Source: Collybiopsis luxurians FD-317 M1
Taxonomy: Eukaryota > Basidiomycota > Agaricomycetes > Agaricales > Omphalotaceae
Length of the DNA stretch: 64,000 nucleotides
Assembly: GCA_000827265.1 (NCBI GenBank)
Contig: KN834877.1
Location: forward strand, 1-64,000
Direction of reading: 5' to 3'
The translations under genes were made by a program, and so were the position numbers. Shown here in pieces: positions 23,790 to 35,598 of the stretch. The notes below the pieces were generated by a model that saw only the letters and a program-made list of their open reading frames with translations, was not told the origin of the DNA and did no database searches. The stretch's first letter is position 1. Each line of letters opens with the position of its first letter.

Positions 23790-26459
23790 ACTTGTACTTG
23801 AATAAGTAGTCCGTAGTCGGTAATCGAATAACGCGGGTGTAACGAATGGTAGTCAAAAAGTAAGAGATAAGAACCCCTGAATCTAATCTACTGACAAGTA
23901 TAGGTATTACTCGATCATATGCGTTACACCTATCATCCGAACTGATCGAATAGTATGGTTTGACATCGGAACGTCACGTTCTTCCCTGGCCTTCCCCATC
24001 CTTCTTCCTTCATTCCTTTCCTCAATATCCTTGTAGAGGTGCAAACAATCTTGCCAGCAAGCTTTGCGCGAGCTCGCTCACAGCCTATGGTTTGCATCTG
24101 AGGTCGGCGGTTTGGACGGGAGAAGGACGAAGAATATGGCAAGGGTTTAGTAAAGGGTTCAGGTGAAGCTGAAGGGTTTGGTGGCTGAGTAGGCGGGTTT
24201 TGAGGCAGATCTGTTTGAGTCATGAGCAGTGGAAGGTGCTGAAGCTTTCAAGATGATCAAAGATGCGGTATATGCGAGCTGCTCAGTGCGGAGGTGGGAG
24301 TTGGGGAAGATATCGGTGAGGGTGCCTGAATAATTCCCACCTCCGTCTCTTATCTTATCCTCTGTCAAGGCCTCTTCCCTTGACTCGGATCGAAATACAG
24401 GGAAGAGATAATGACTGTTAAAGCAACGTCCAAGTTGTTGTCAAAAAAGGGAATTTCCCGCTGGTTGCAATTTATAGGTCTATATATCTATCTATATATT
24501 TAGATATGACGTTTGGCAACCCGGCTAGCGTCGTAATGTAGGCCGGATGTGGAAGGACTTGAACGGAAGAAAATGTGGAAAAAAGAACAAGTAGCGGAGC
24601 GGTGATATCAAATGCCCATCTTGGTGTACTTACTAAATAGATACTAGGATTGTTTCGATGTGCCCTACAAAATTTGTTGACTCTTGAGCGTCACAATTGT
24701 AATCACTAGTGAGTGTTCCCCTTGATTTTTGGTTTGGAAAACTTAGACACCTTCGGATTGCATCGGTCTCAAAGTCATTACCATACAGCCCATTGTCACT
24801 TCACGATCCCCAAGTCACAACGAAAATCGCGCGGCAGCTTTTTTTGCGATCGCACTCCCATTAGGGTTCAAAGCCGTCACTGCATCTAAACGGGATATAG
24901 GTACCTGTACCATATTGACACCTACATTGGGAGACAATAGGGGCACGCGATGGTCATACCCATATCTATCGTTAGTTACGGCGACTTTACTGGTAATTGC
25001 ACCTGTACTGTATTCTGACCTGGGTATTAAGAACACGGTACGCCTATGGATGGTCTGCAAAATATACCGCCCGTATTTATTTTTACAGCCACACCGTAAA
25101 CGGGACGGTTTCAAAGCTTAGCCAGGCTAAGTCTCGTCACCTTGCGTTCGAAATTCTGTCTGGTCATGGCGGGTAAGCGCTTCAGAAACTACACGATTTG
25201 AATATTGCAGCGCATCGTTGTCTTGCCGAAAGTTGATATACATCTATAATACGCTCAGCTCCAAGTGACAAGCACGACTCAGCTTCTTCTCATTATCAAT
25301 GGGTATTTGTTAAGATCAATCTCTTCTTTGAAACCTTTCGAGGCCTCAGCTCACTCTAAAACTCTCATACTCGTCGTGTCTTAATATCGTACCAACTAAT
25401 CATCAAGGCCAATGGAATTCAAATGTCATGTGGATATTTTACATCACATACAGTAGTGTAAGTAGTCTGTAGGGTTCAATTCAGCTATAAATTTCTCGCT
25501 CTTCATAGTAAGTACAGGCAAATCGGAAAAGTTCGATAGTTTTTTACTGCTATCGACCAAATTACTACACCACTCCCTGGTTAAAATCATGTCAATCAGG
25601 CACCATCGTATAGGCCATCAAAGATCCTACTGTGTCGGGATGTGCGATAGCCCGTTGATCTCCCACCCACGATGTCAGCACAGAAGTGATGCAACAGACT
25701 CGCTATTCCTGATCTTCAAGCCATCAAGAATCACATTATCACATACCCTGTAGACGAGAAGGAATTTCATTCGGCCAATTCTAGCCGTCCTAAGAACTAG
25801 AATATCCAAACGATATGTCATGTCAACCTTATTGCTTGATTGCATAACCGTTATCAGCGCATGTATCAAACTTGTTGATATAGTTCAGAGGATCGCTCGA
25901 GCAAAGCAGGGAAGTCCACAGAAATCACTATATGACCTTGTTGGGAGTAGAGAAAAATGAAGTAGATGGGAGAAGTAGCTATGGATACGCTGTTGTGCGG
26001 TACTTCTAAACAATATATCTCGAAATGGGCAGTTCAGACAAGCAACCGGTGCTTGACTAAGAGTCTCATAAAGGCTTGTAAATTTACTCCTTAGCTTCTA
26101 CAGACCCTAAATCTGGTACATTGCGCATCGAGGTGAAGATGGGGTCAGCCTAGGTCGAGCCTAAGTACACAAAGATTATCATCCTTAATCGTTCTGCCAG
26201 CTTCAGTATGATTGGCAAGACGTGATACATCATTCATGATTGACAGGTTGTATCGACAATCTGCAATCTGCCTACAGTGCAATCACATTTTGAAGACGGC
26301 GAGATTTACTCGAGGCATCTGAGATTATATCGCATGCGCCCAATGATTAAGGGGTATTCCAGTACATTGGAGCATGAGAGAAAAATTGTTCTTCAATTTT
26401 TGTATATAAGAGCCAACATAGGGCAACATGGGGACCCAGTTATTTAACCTTTAGCAACA
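23790..26459. other. upstream part of the DUF6533 copy 3 unit, no gene recognised
   Basis: No gene is supported. Blocks here recur upstream of copy 4. For example, TTCGATGTGCCCTACAAAAT near 24655 matches near 30456, and GTTGATCTCCCACCC near 25655 matches near 30980. This shows that the duplicated unit extends well upstream of the gene. Confidence 0.5.
26403..26410 (+). promoter_or_regulatory. TATA-like box of DUF6533 copy 3
   Basis: TATATAAG sits 50-57 nt upstream of the inferred start codon at 26460. The same octamer is present upstream of copy 2. Confidence 0.45.
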
Positions 26460-28128
26460 ATGGATAGAGGAATTATGCAAGAAATGGAAGTCTGGTATGT
26501 TCAACTTTGACTACTAACTAGATTTATCTTTATTGAAAAGTTCACACTATTATGTGACCATTAGGTTGGCGGGAAACTATGCAGGAATTGCCTCAACAAG
26601 TACGAATCAGGTGCTATCCTGGTATATGCATATTACATCTGAAAATATTTTTAGCGCTTTGGATAGCAGACTATTTGGAAACGCTGCCTGCCGAAGTTCA
26701 ATTGATATGGATGAAAAAACAATCCGGCACAACCCTTTTGTTCATTTTCAATAGATATAGCTTTCTATTATATGTGATATTCAACTTGATCACTGCTTTT
26801 CCTGGACAAAGCACAGACAACGAGTTGGGTATTTCAATATTTGATCAAATGGCTTCATTTTGTTCACGAGGCTTCAGATGCAATGTATTGACATGGCTAT
26901 ATGGACTTCCACAAACTGCAGCACTTGTCTCCACTAATGGTGAGAATTATGTATTCTTCTAAAGACCCAATAAAGAGTGTATAAAAATGCTTCTTAGCTC
27001 TCTTCGCACTGAGAGTATATGCAATATATGACAGTAGTAGAATGGTACTGGTAATATCAACTCTTTTTATACTTTCTAGATTTTCTATGGATATCCTGGC
27101 AAGTATACAATGAACCCATTTCACCAAGCAAGTACATAATTATTTATTATAGGATTTAGTTCTGAGTCCAGGCATTTCCTTAGCTGGGTCTCCATTTCAA
27201 TCAATTTCAAGGTGTGGATATTCTGAGACAGACGTTGATCTGACAAGCAGGTAAGCAAATTGGTAATCTGTTGCCTACAATAAAATTCATGTGAAGTAAT
27301 CACAGAGGTAAGCTCCGGCCCAAATGAGTTATTAGGTCTTCGCAATTTTACCACTCTTAGTGGAACTTGGCATTCCTTTCATTACTCTAGCACTCGATGT
27401 TTTTATCTTTGGATTGACACTGAGGAAGACTGTTCATCATGCTTTTGCGATGAGAAAGATAGGCGAATCTAGCGTTACACAGCTAATTCTTCGTGACGGT
27501 AGGTTCCCAATTCTTTGATCTGACACTATAAATTTATATCTGACTAAATGTTCTAAGGCTCCGTTTACTTTCTGTAAGTATTCAACGACAGTTCTTTCTT
27601 TAAATTGTCTTGAGAGTTCGCCACAGGATTATGTTAGTAGTGGGAATCTTTGCTACCATTGCCAGCCTGGTGTGTCAAGATACTATGTACTATAGGTTGC
27701 CCCAAGCCTGAAATTTTAATTCTCCCAGGACCTCCTACATACAACTTCCAATGTTGCTGGTGTGCGTAGATAAGTACTTGGATACGCTTCAGTCGCTGAC
27801 TTTGTATTTCAAATTCCAAGTCATTTTTTAATTTGGTAACACCATTCTTCAGCATGTGAGTCCAAATTTCCCCATATCACTTTTTTTTTGGGCGATTGAT
27901 GTTTAATCCTTCGAACCTGTCAGTCTGCCAAATATTTTGATCAGCCGGCTAGTGCTCAATTTACGCACTTTTTGCACCTCTGAAGAATTAAGCCGGATCA
28001 CCCATGATAGTGCTGGAAAGCAATACTCAGGATTGCAATTTGCTACCAATAGTATTTTGGGAAATATTGGTGCCCCATTGGATGGTGGGGCTATGGAAGA
28101 GGAGGAGGAAGAAAGTCACAGTGAATGA
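26460..28128 (+). CDS. DUF6533 family membrane protein, copy 3
   Basis: The first exon reads MDRGIMQEMEVW (GTATGT donor) and the second LAGNYAGIAST. The core exon gives LWIADYLETLPAEVQLIWMK and FIFNRYSFLLYVIFNLI. Here the segment after PGQSTDNE is open (GISIFDQMASF) up to CNVLTWLYGLPQTAALVSTN. Next come LFALRVYAIYDSSRMVLVIS, a GC-type donor at 27099-27100, the loop SPGISLAGSPFQSISRC, the 2-nt exon at 27306-27307, VELGIPFITLALDVFIFGLT, and a C-terminal exon NILISRLVLNLRTFCTSEE with the tail GGAMEEEEEESHSE. No disabling lesion was found. It is the first member of a tandem array with copies 4 and 5, and its function is unknown. Confidence 0.8.
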
Positions 28129-28595
28129 TGACCTCAATTTTTTCTACAATGGACAATAGTCATACTCATATCCCTATATTTATTGATTGTCTTGAAATAC
28201 CCTTATTTTTTTTAGTATTTACAATCACCTGGATCCTTTTCTCTTCATGGCATTTTTCTCTAGTAGTTAATCAGAAACTGAATTCTTTCAATTTTCTTCT
28301 GGTTACTACTAACATGATGTAACATCCATTTGTCTGCTCTTTATACTCCATTTTTTAAGTCGATAATCATTTTGCAGGGTAAATTTGATGCCTACTGTGC
28401 TATTTCGAAAGGAAGTTCAGTCATGCATCATTGGCCAAAAAATCCAACATTGGTTTTAATTTTTACCTGGCTTTCTGCATTTTTTTCTGTATTTTTTTAT
28501 TGACCAAAATTTCTAAATCAATGAACTTCCATTTGAAATGGTACAGTGACATATGTTATATACCCATTGGTGAGTTTATGTATGAACTAAAACTG
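28129..28595. other. downstream flank shared with DUF6533 copy 4
   Basis: Around 28400-28550 the sequence matches 33200-33365 (for example CATGCATCATTGGCCAAAAAAT against CATGCATCATTGGTCAAAAAAT, and CTTGAAATGGTACAG-like text). No gene is recognised. Confidence 0.55.
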
Positions 28596-28599
28596 GACT

Positions 28600-29340
28600 G
28601 AATTGGTATCTACGGCGAGCGAGGACAAGATGTGGAGCAAGGCGAAAGTACGGGGAAGCAAGGCTAGGAATAGAAACAAATGTTGGAATAAATGTCGCAA
28701 TACCAATACCAATACTCAGCTAAAGCCCAGGTCAAGTGCACTGGGATTTATTCAGAGATACATACTCTATATGATAAAATCTAAGATAGGCTAAATAATC
28801 AAGTTGTACTGACACTGTCACGGTAGAAACATGAAGCTATCTATCAATAAGATAAATGGTAAAACTAAAGGACGCAAGAAATGATCGGTGCAAACGTTCC
28901 CGTTGAACGCATGGATGCATTTCTCCAACAAAATATGCGAAAGGACGAGAGACGAGGCTGGGGCAGAATGGTCGAGCGGGAAAAAAAGGAAGCGGACGAA
29001 GGAGAACTTCGACCAGTGGTCAGAAGAGCAAGTACAAACATGATGCCCTTTTGCCCGCTTTTATCGGCCACCCAACAGCCTTCGCGCACATACCCGCTCA
29101 ATTGTCTCCGCAATCTCTCTTTTGCGTGACCTTAGGTAATCCGCAGAAGCTCTGCCACACGGGACACGAACGACGGATGTTGGAGTAAGTATGTGGGGAT
29201 AGATGCAACTAGTCTTAAAAGCCTATGAAGTCCTCCTCCCCCTGCGCGTCGCTCTGGCCTTATCTATCATCATTGTCCTGCCAACTCTTGCATTCGCAGT
29301 ACTTATTGTGAAGTTATGTATCGAGTAGATAGAATTATTA
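28600..29340 (-). pseudogene. decayed fragment of DGK1 (middle exons)
   Basis: This matches 39505-39880, the part of the intact DGK1 gene on the minus strand that covers the exon around RLRKGEFAERFERVYEKAVG and its flanking introns. Examples are the blocks near 28610 (GGCGAGCGAGGACAAGATGT against GGCGATCGAGGACATAATGT) and near 29060-29140. The reading frame is broken, and the first and last exons are absent here. It lies directly downstream of DUF6533 copy 3, as the intact DGK1 lies downstream of copy 5. Confidence 0.7.
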
Positions 29341-29680
29341 GAGAAGGTGTTATATTTCTAGCCTTTCCACTCGAGGCTTTTATACCTAAGTACAAAGTAT
29401 CTAGAATATTCTACTTATTATAAATCATAGACAAAAGTGAGTAATATGGAACGAGATAGAACTTCGGAGTAGTGAGAACCGGAAGTGTGGTCAGCATCAG
29501 CTTTATCCTAGACGCGACGGCGCGTCCGTACGCGTGACGTCATAGCACCGCAGCAGTACTACCGATCGCAATGCCAAAACATTCCTCATTCAAATGGACG
29601 TCAGTCAGCTTTGATGATTCTGCGGGTGACGTTGTTGAGCTCGGATCTTGTACTGTCTTCCAGATCAGGGATCCGGGTAT

Positions 29681-30044
29681 CACCTCACAACGGACCGAAA
29701 ATGCCACTTGGGAAAAGAAGCGAAAAAGACAAGAGAAAAGGTCTTCTTTTTCAATAAATTTTTCGAGTGAAAAGGTATAGTTTCGCCACTCGAGAAATAC
29801 AAAGGAATAGATATTCTTTTTCGCGCCTGTGAAAGGCGCCGGTCCGATCGTCACGGCGCGGCCCCAATCGGACCGAGACATTTTTCGGGTGGATAAAGTA
29901 ATGAAAAACTCAATCTTTCCCTTTGTCCTTCTCGAGTGGCAAAAGTTAAAATTTTCATTCGAAAAAGCTGCCGAAAAAGAAAAGCTTCTTCTTTACCTTT
30001 TCCGCTTCTATTTTCCAACGGTGTTTTTGGCCAGGCGTGAGGTG
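29681..30044. mobile_element. 364-bp imperfect palindrome (foldback element or MITE candidate)
   Basis: The left end CACCTCAC at 29681 is mirrored by GTGAGGTG ending at 30044. Matching inverted blocks continue inward: CCACTTGGGAAAAGAAGCG against CGCTTCTATTTTCCAACGG, CGCCACTCGAGAA against TTCTCGAGTGGC, and the inner stem GGTCCGAT (29841-29848) against ATCGGACC (29867-29874). The centre is near 29858-29862. Both ends are flanked by TAT, a possible 3-bp target duplication. No transposase is inside it. Confidence 0.7.
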
Positions 30045-30731
30045 TATCCAAGCGGTAAATACTGGACTCTGGGGATAATGCGAGGGTTTTGAGCTGGATT
30101 TAGATACTCCCGAGGTAGATAATGATGATGATGAGGATTTGGAATAAGAGATCAAGATTCCAGGACAGGGCCGCTGTTGTAGGTGACGGAGATGCTTGAC
30201 CGGGACCGTTTGGATGTATATATAGTAAGTCGATATCTGTTACTAGGAAAGGGAGTGAGCTGAGAGTTCCTGTTTAGCGAGGATTGGTTGCAATTATCAT
30301 TTGGGCCTGGTGGGGTCGAACACGAAATGTAGTAGGACTTGAAAGGCAGAACGAGTGCAGAGGGGCTGTTCACAAAGACATCAAGCGCCCATTCCCAGTT
30401 GCATCGTTCATTGCGTCCTGAAGGACTTACTACTAGAAGCTGGAATGATCAGTTTCGATGAGCCCTACAAAATATTTTTTTAGCGTCATCAATTGCAATT
30501 GCAAGTCAGTGCATAGTGGAAAAATCACCTTCAGACTACAACGGCTTCAAAACCATTGGCCCAATCCCGTTCGCTTAAGTCTAGGCACAGCCCAATTTCT
30601 TTTCGTGATCATCAATATTGGTTAACATCAATTTCTTCTACGTTCACCTTGAATCTCATGTCCAGTCCATACACCGTGTCTGACCATCGTGAGAGTCAAC
30701 AGTCGACTAGGGCCAGAGATTTGCCGCGTAA

Positions 30732-30762
<31 letters not shown>

Positions 30763-31536
30763 ATCTGGACAGCATAAATATGTTTGAAAACTGAAAAATA
30801 CAGGATGTGGTCACTGGTCTCTATGAGTCATTTCGACTATAAGATACCCACTTTTGAAATGCAAGGGCAAGTGGCAAGTATTAGCTATACTGCTCCCCGT
30901 TTTACGTTGTAAGTATTGTTGAGGCACCATCACTGACATTTAGGGTAACCCTCTCCCTCGAAAGCTGTGATTATCTGTTGATCTCCCACCCCTCCTAGTA
31001 GCACATAAGTGTCTTAACAAACTTGTTACCCTTGATTTTCAGTTGAATTAGAGTCACATTATCGCATATCTTGTGGACGAGAGAGAATTTAATTCAGCCA
31101 TGGGACACTCGCTGCTCTCTAATTTAGAATGATTATTCGAACTATCTCTCATGTCAACTTCATCACCAGAATCAGCTCATGTATCAAAATCGTTGATATA
31201 GTTCGGAGCATTACTAATGAAGCGGAATTTTTTTGGCGTGATCGCTCTGCTAGCCTCAATTTGATTGGCAAAACTTGACACTCACACTCACACACCCACA
31301 CACACATCATTCATGATTGACAATCTGCCGAAAAGAGGCTACCCACAGCCAGAGTTGAGGTTAATTGTTACAGGAGGCGACTGCGACAGGTCGAATGGGC
31401 ACAATCATGAAACAAGTATTTCAACTTACGGGAATAGCCTGGTATATTTTAATATTTAAGTCATGATGTATTGTAACCTATGAAGATTGCTCTCCCGCCT
31501 GCCACAACTTTTTTTCCCTATTAACTTGTAGTATCC
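30045..31536. other. upstream part of the DUF6533 copy 4 unit, no gene recognised
   Basis: The stretch contains blocks homologous to 24.6-25.9 kb (upstream of copy 3), a microsatellite and a CA-rich stretch near 31277-31305. The last 150 bp, from about 31385, matches 35447-35598 upstream of copy 5, so the proximal promoter was duplicated with the gene. No coding signal is seen. Confidence 0.5.
30733..30760. repeat. (ATCT)7 microsatellite
   Basis: Seven perfect ATCT units are followed by an ATATCT end. Confidence 0.95.
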
Positions 31537-33187
31537 ATGGATGGTGTAACTTTGCAAGAACTGCAAGTATGGTATGTTCAGTTTTGAATACGGACCACTG
31601 GATCCAGGTTTACATAACGATCATGATATTCACAAGACCTTGCATTTAGGTTGGCAGTAAATTATGTAACAGCTGCCTCAGCAGGTGCAAATCGAATATA
31701 ATTTCACTGTTCAAATACTCATCGCATCTGAATATATGTATAGCACTCTGGATAGCCGACTATCTAGAGTTATTACCCACTGAAATTTATATGATATGGA
31801 TGAAGAAGCAAACGGGGACCTCTCTTCTATTCATTTTCAATAGATATAGCTTCTTGTTATGGCTGATACTTGTCTTGGTGGCCAGCTTGCCTGGACAAAG
31901 CACTAACAATGAGTTCAGTGCTCTAGTAGTTAATGAAACGGCAGCATTCACTAATGAAATTTTTTTAAATTTTAGATGCAATGTATTGACATGGATATAT
32001 CAACTCCTACAAACTGCAACAGTTGTCTCTACCAATGGTGAGAACCACGTAACTGAAATCAAGGGCGGAATTGATGAAAATGCCTTTTAGCTCTTTTTGC
32101 TTTACGAGTCTATGCAATCTATGACAGAAATAGGATGATATTGGCGACGTCTGCTCTTTTGATACTTTCTAGATTTTCCATGGATATCCTAGCAAGTGTA
32201 GAGTTAATTTGTTCCCCAAGGCAGCTATATGACGGTTCAGTATAGTCAACGGCAATATCTCCAGGCGATTCCACAACCGGTTTACCCTTCCAATTCTTAT
32301 CCAGGTGTGGAACCAATATTTCGGAGGTTGATCTATTTAATAAGTAAGACTCATACTCCGTTCTCTACATGCTCTGAGTTTGGTTGCTCTATTTAGAGGT
32401 AGGCTATGCCCAAGAGTGTCGTTTACGTCTTTTCAATTTTGCATTGTTGCAGTGGAACTGAGCATTCCTTTTATTACCCTGGCATTTGATATTTTCATAT
32501 TTGGATTGACACTGAGGAAGACTTTTAAACACGCCATTGCAATGAGGAGACTTAGAGAATCTAGTGTTACACAAGTGATTGTTCGTGATGGTAAATTAAT
32601 TCATTTGATATTACGAATCTCAGTTTGACAAGTTGCTTTGAGGTTCCATCTACTTTTTGTAGGTTCTTAAAGAAAAATGTCTCCTGAAATTGTTTTCAAA
32701 CATTGTCCCAGGATCATGCTAGTTGTGGCAATCTTTAATGCCATTGCTTATTCAGTGTGTCAAGCTCTATATCTAATGCTAGAATGCAATCTAACTCTTC
32801 TAGATCAATCTACTTACAGCTAGTGTAATTGCGGTAAGTGGATAAGTAATTGAGTATAGTCCAGGTGTTTGCTTACCATCCAAATGCCAAGACATTTTTT
32901 GATTTGATCTCACAATTTGCCAATATGTGAGTCAAATGCCCCGAAATCAACCCTTTTCAGCCCCTATCAAATTTCTGACCCTTTGATTTTCAAGCCTGCC
33001 AAACATCTTAATCGGCCGCCTTGTGCTCAATCTACATTCCTTCTCCGACCCCGAAGAAGTGAGCAGGTTCAGCCAAAGTGCGGAGGGACAACATTACTCG
33101 GGATTAAAGTTTGCAACAAATAGCTTTCTCGGAAATATTGGGGCTCCGTTGGATGGGGGAGTCATGGAAGATTTGGATGAAGAATAA
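31537..33187 (+). CDS. DUF6533 family membrane protein, copy 4
   Basis: The first exon reads MDGVTLQELQVW and the second LAVNYVTAASA. The core exon gives ALWIADYLELLPTEIYMIW and FIFNRYSFLLWLILVLVASL. The segment after PGQSTNNE is open (FSALVVNETAAF) up to CNVLTWIYQLLQTATVVSTN. Then come LFALRVYAIYDRNRMILATS, a GC donor at 32192-32193, the loop SPGDSTTGLPFQFLSRC, the 2-nt exon at 32397-32398, VELSIPFITLAFDIFIFGLT, RKTFKHAIAMRRLRESSV, and the last exon LPNILIGRLVLNLHSFSDPE with the short acidic end MEDLDEE. It is closest to copy 5, whose start codon lies 4062 bp downstream. No disabling lesion was found. Confidence 0.8.
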
Positions 33188-33599
33188 AGTCATTTACAAT
33201 ACTGCGCCATTGTGAAAGGAAGTTTAGCCATGCATCATTGGTCAAAAAATCTTATATCAGGTTTAATCCTTTCTCAACTTTGTGGTCTTTTTCTTTTTTT
33301 TTTGGGTTTTTTAGTCAGCGAAATTTCTTAAATTAGCAAACTTCTTCTTGAAATGGTACAGCGGTGATGAATTGTCCCCGGGATCATATGGACCGCTTTT
33401 TGTTAACAGTTACCGTTTACATGGTAATACTCGATCAAGTTTAATCTCTTGGAAAGCCAGTACACAACTTGAACATTGAGATGGAAGTATTCCAGTGATT
33501 TGTGGATACCGAACTTGGCCTGAGGAAATTGTCAATCTAGCTTTATAATTCTTTCAAAAAGAGAGAGTTTACTCTACACTATCATACTCCTTGTGCGCT
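33188..33599. other. downstream flank of DUF6533 copy 4
   Basis: The first 180 bp match the flank of copy 3. No gene is recognised in the rest. Confidence 0.45.
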
Positions 33600-33927
33600 T
33601 TCTGACTGAAAAGCGCTGAAATTTTACTTTCAACTTTTTTCCTTACGGGGCACGATTTACAAGTATTTTCAGCACATATACATAATACCGGTCAAAGTCG
33701 TAAATCCGAGATGAACTTTGCCTGTAACCTTTGACGAGTTAAAAATTTTGACTTTTTGAAGGCTTATGACCTGTAATTGTCAACGACTTGACCTGAATAA
33801 GATGGTACTGTCTCAGTGTCTGTATAAGGTTGGAGGACCCCCTGCAAGTTATTTCAGCCATACTTATTCTCATGAATCTCATCTCCGTCAGCGTCGACAT
33901 ATTTACAAACCAAAGCAGACAGACAGG
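33600..33927. repeat. near-identical block shared with 37428-37755
   Basis: This stretch and 37428-37755 are almost the same from GGGGCACGATTTACAAGTAT through CAAACCAAAGCAGA. It contains GTATTTTCAGCACATATACA and TTTTTGAAGGCTTATGACCT. A shorter, more diverged third copy is at about 35150-35325. It forms part of the unit that carries DUF6533 copies 4 and 5. Confidence 0.85.
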
Positions 33928-34445
33928 TTCCAAAACCAATATGAACCTGAACCCATTACCCGAAGCCCAAACCCAGCACACGAGGAAACCAACCCGATAT
34001 CCAATAAACAACTAGTCTCAGTCTACCCCCGAATCCATTCCAACACCCCAAAGAAAGCCCACAAATAAGCCCCGGATATTGATCGGCAGCATGAGATTAT
34101 CATCCATAGATCCATGGTCTGTGTCCATCAATCACCCCAAATATAAACGATCATTCGATGTCCGAGCATTTAAAACCCCAGCCCCAGCCTCATTTCCACT
34201 CCTATTCCCCCTCGGACTCGCAGTCAACCCACCCTCCAAGTTCCACGTAACATCCGACATCCCATTCACACTCGTAATTGCACCCGACCCTACCCCCATC
34301 CCCGTCCCCCCATCGGGCCCAAAAACACCCCCTCATTGGCGCAATCCACCCCAAAACCCAAACGCGATCGTCGCACCCGTCAATGACGCCGCCAAGCACG
34401 CCGCCAACAACTTTCGCGGTGCGAGAGACAAGACGACGCGGTGTG
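33928..34445 (-). pseudogene. decayed 3' fragment of DGK1
   Basis: It matches 38290-38920, the last two exons of the intact DGK1 gene. The terminal exon text DDNLTLP is still visible near 34095 in altered form. The C-terminal membrane region with its Gly/Ser-rich insert is partly readable on the minus strand near 34200-34330 (SVNGMSDVT, NLEGG). The 5' half of the gene is missing and the frame is broken at the inter-exon region. This is a co-duplicated remnant downstream of DUF6533 copy 4. Confidence 0.8.
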
Positions 34446-35598
34446 GCTATTAGTATAACTGCTTAACAAAGCCCAGAAAATAAATTAGGAGATCTCGCTG
34501 GCTGTATTTTGGCAATAGTTCACTATTCGGTACTGAAATCACCACCTTCAACCTGAAACACGTGAAAGAGGCATAAGGTGGAATAGCACTTATGGAATTA
34601 AGCTATTTCAGATCTGTAACATGTAACAGGAACTTATGAACTATTGAGTGATGCTACACTCGAATAACATCTCTTTGTTCTACTCCCTAGGGATCTGCAC
34701 CGTAACCGCAGTAAATTTGGCAAAGTTTGCCTGACACATTATCCGGGGTATATGACGTGGGTAATGGGGAACTTTGAGAGTATGTGTATTATCGATTCTG
34801 AATATCTGCTTTCTGTAAATCCTTATCTCCTGGCCCATCTAGTTGTTCGAGGGCAAAAGGACTTCCATACCCCATATCATTAATCTGTGCACTTACATAC
34901 TGCATTTGCATATCTATGTCGATTCATATGTGCTATTCGGGCTGAAATATGTCGGGAGGTTGCATAAGATCTCTGTTACCACAGAATGTATTCGTACAGG
35001 CCAGCGCATGATCCCAAGGAATCAGTTTGAGGCAAAAAAGTATTGCACGGAATGGGCCTGTTCTGGTTGACAGATTTGAGACATGGAGATGTAATTCAAA
35101 CTTGCAGAGGAACACTGTACCATTTCGATCAATTCAATGCGCCTTGTGACCTGTGACCAAAAGTTGAAATTTTCTTTTCGACTAATTCCCTTCCAAGGCA
35201 ATATTTATAAGCATTTTGAGCGCTTATACCGGTCAAAGCTGTAAATTTGAGGCAATTTTTGCCCCATGACCTGTGACAGGCCAAAAAAATTTGACTTTTT
35301 GAAGGCCTATGACCTGTGACTGTCGAATTGAAGGAAATGGTACAGCATGTAGCAGTTAAACCTACCAGACCATCGGCACGTGAAATTGAACTTTTCGTTT
35401 CATGTAGATGGCATTATAAGTGCGGTCTCGGGTAAGCTCAATGTGTGTAGATATTCAAATGGGCGCAATTGTGAAACAAGTATTTCAGTTTATGGAGAAA
35501 GCCAGGTATATTTCAATATTTAAGTCCTTGTGTTGTCACCTGTATGAAGATTGCACCCCACCGCGACAACCATTTTCCCTTGTTAACCTGTAGTATTC
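34446..35598. other. intergenic between array units 4 and 5
   Basis: No gene is recognised. The part at 35150-35325 is a third, diverged copy of the repeat described at 33600-33927. From 35447 onward it matches the region upstream of copy 4. Confidence 0.5.
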
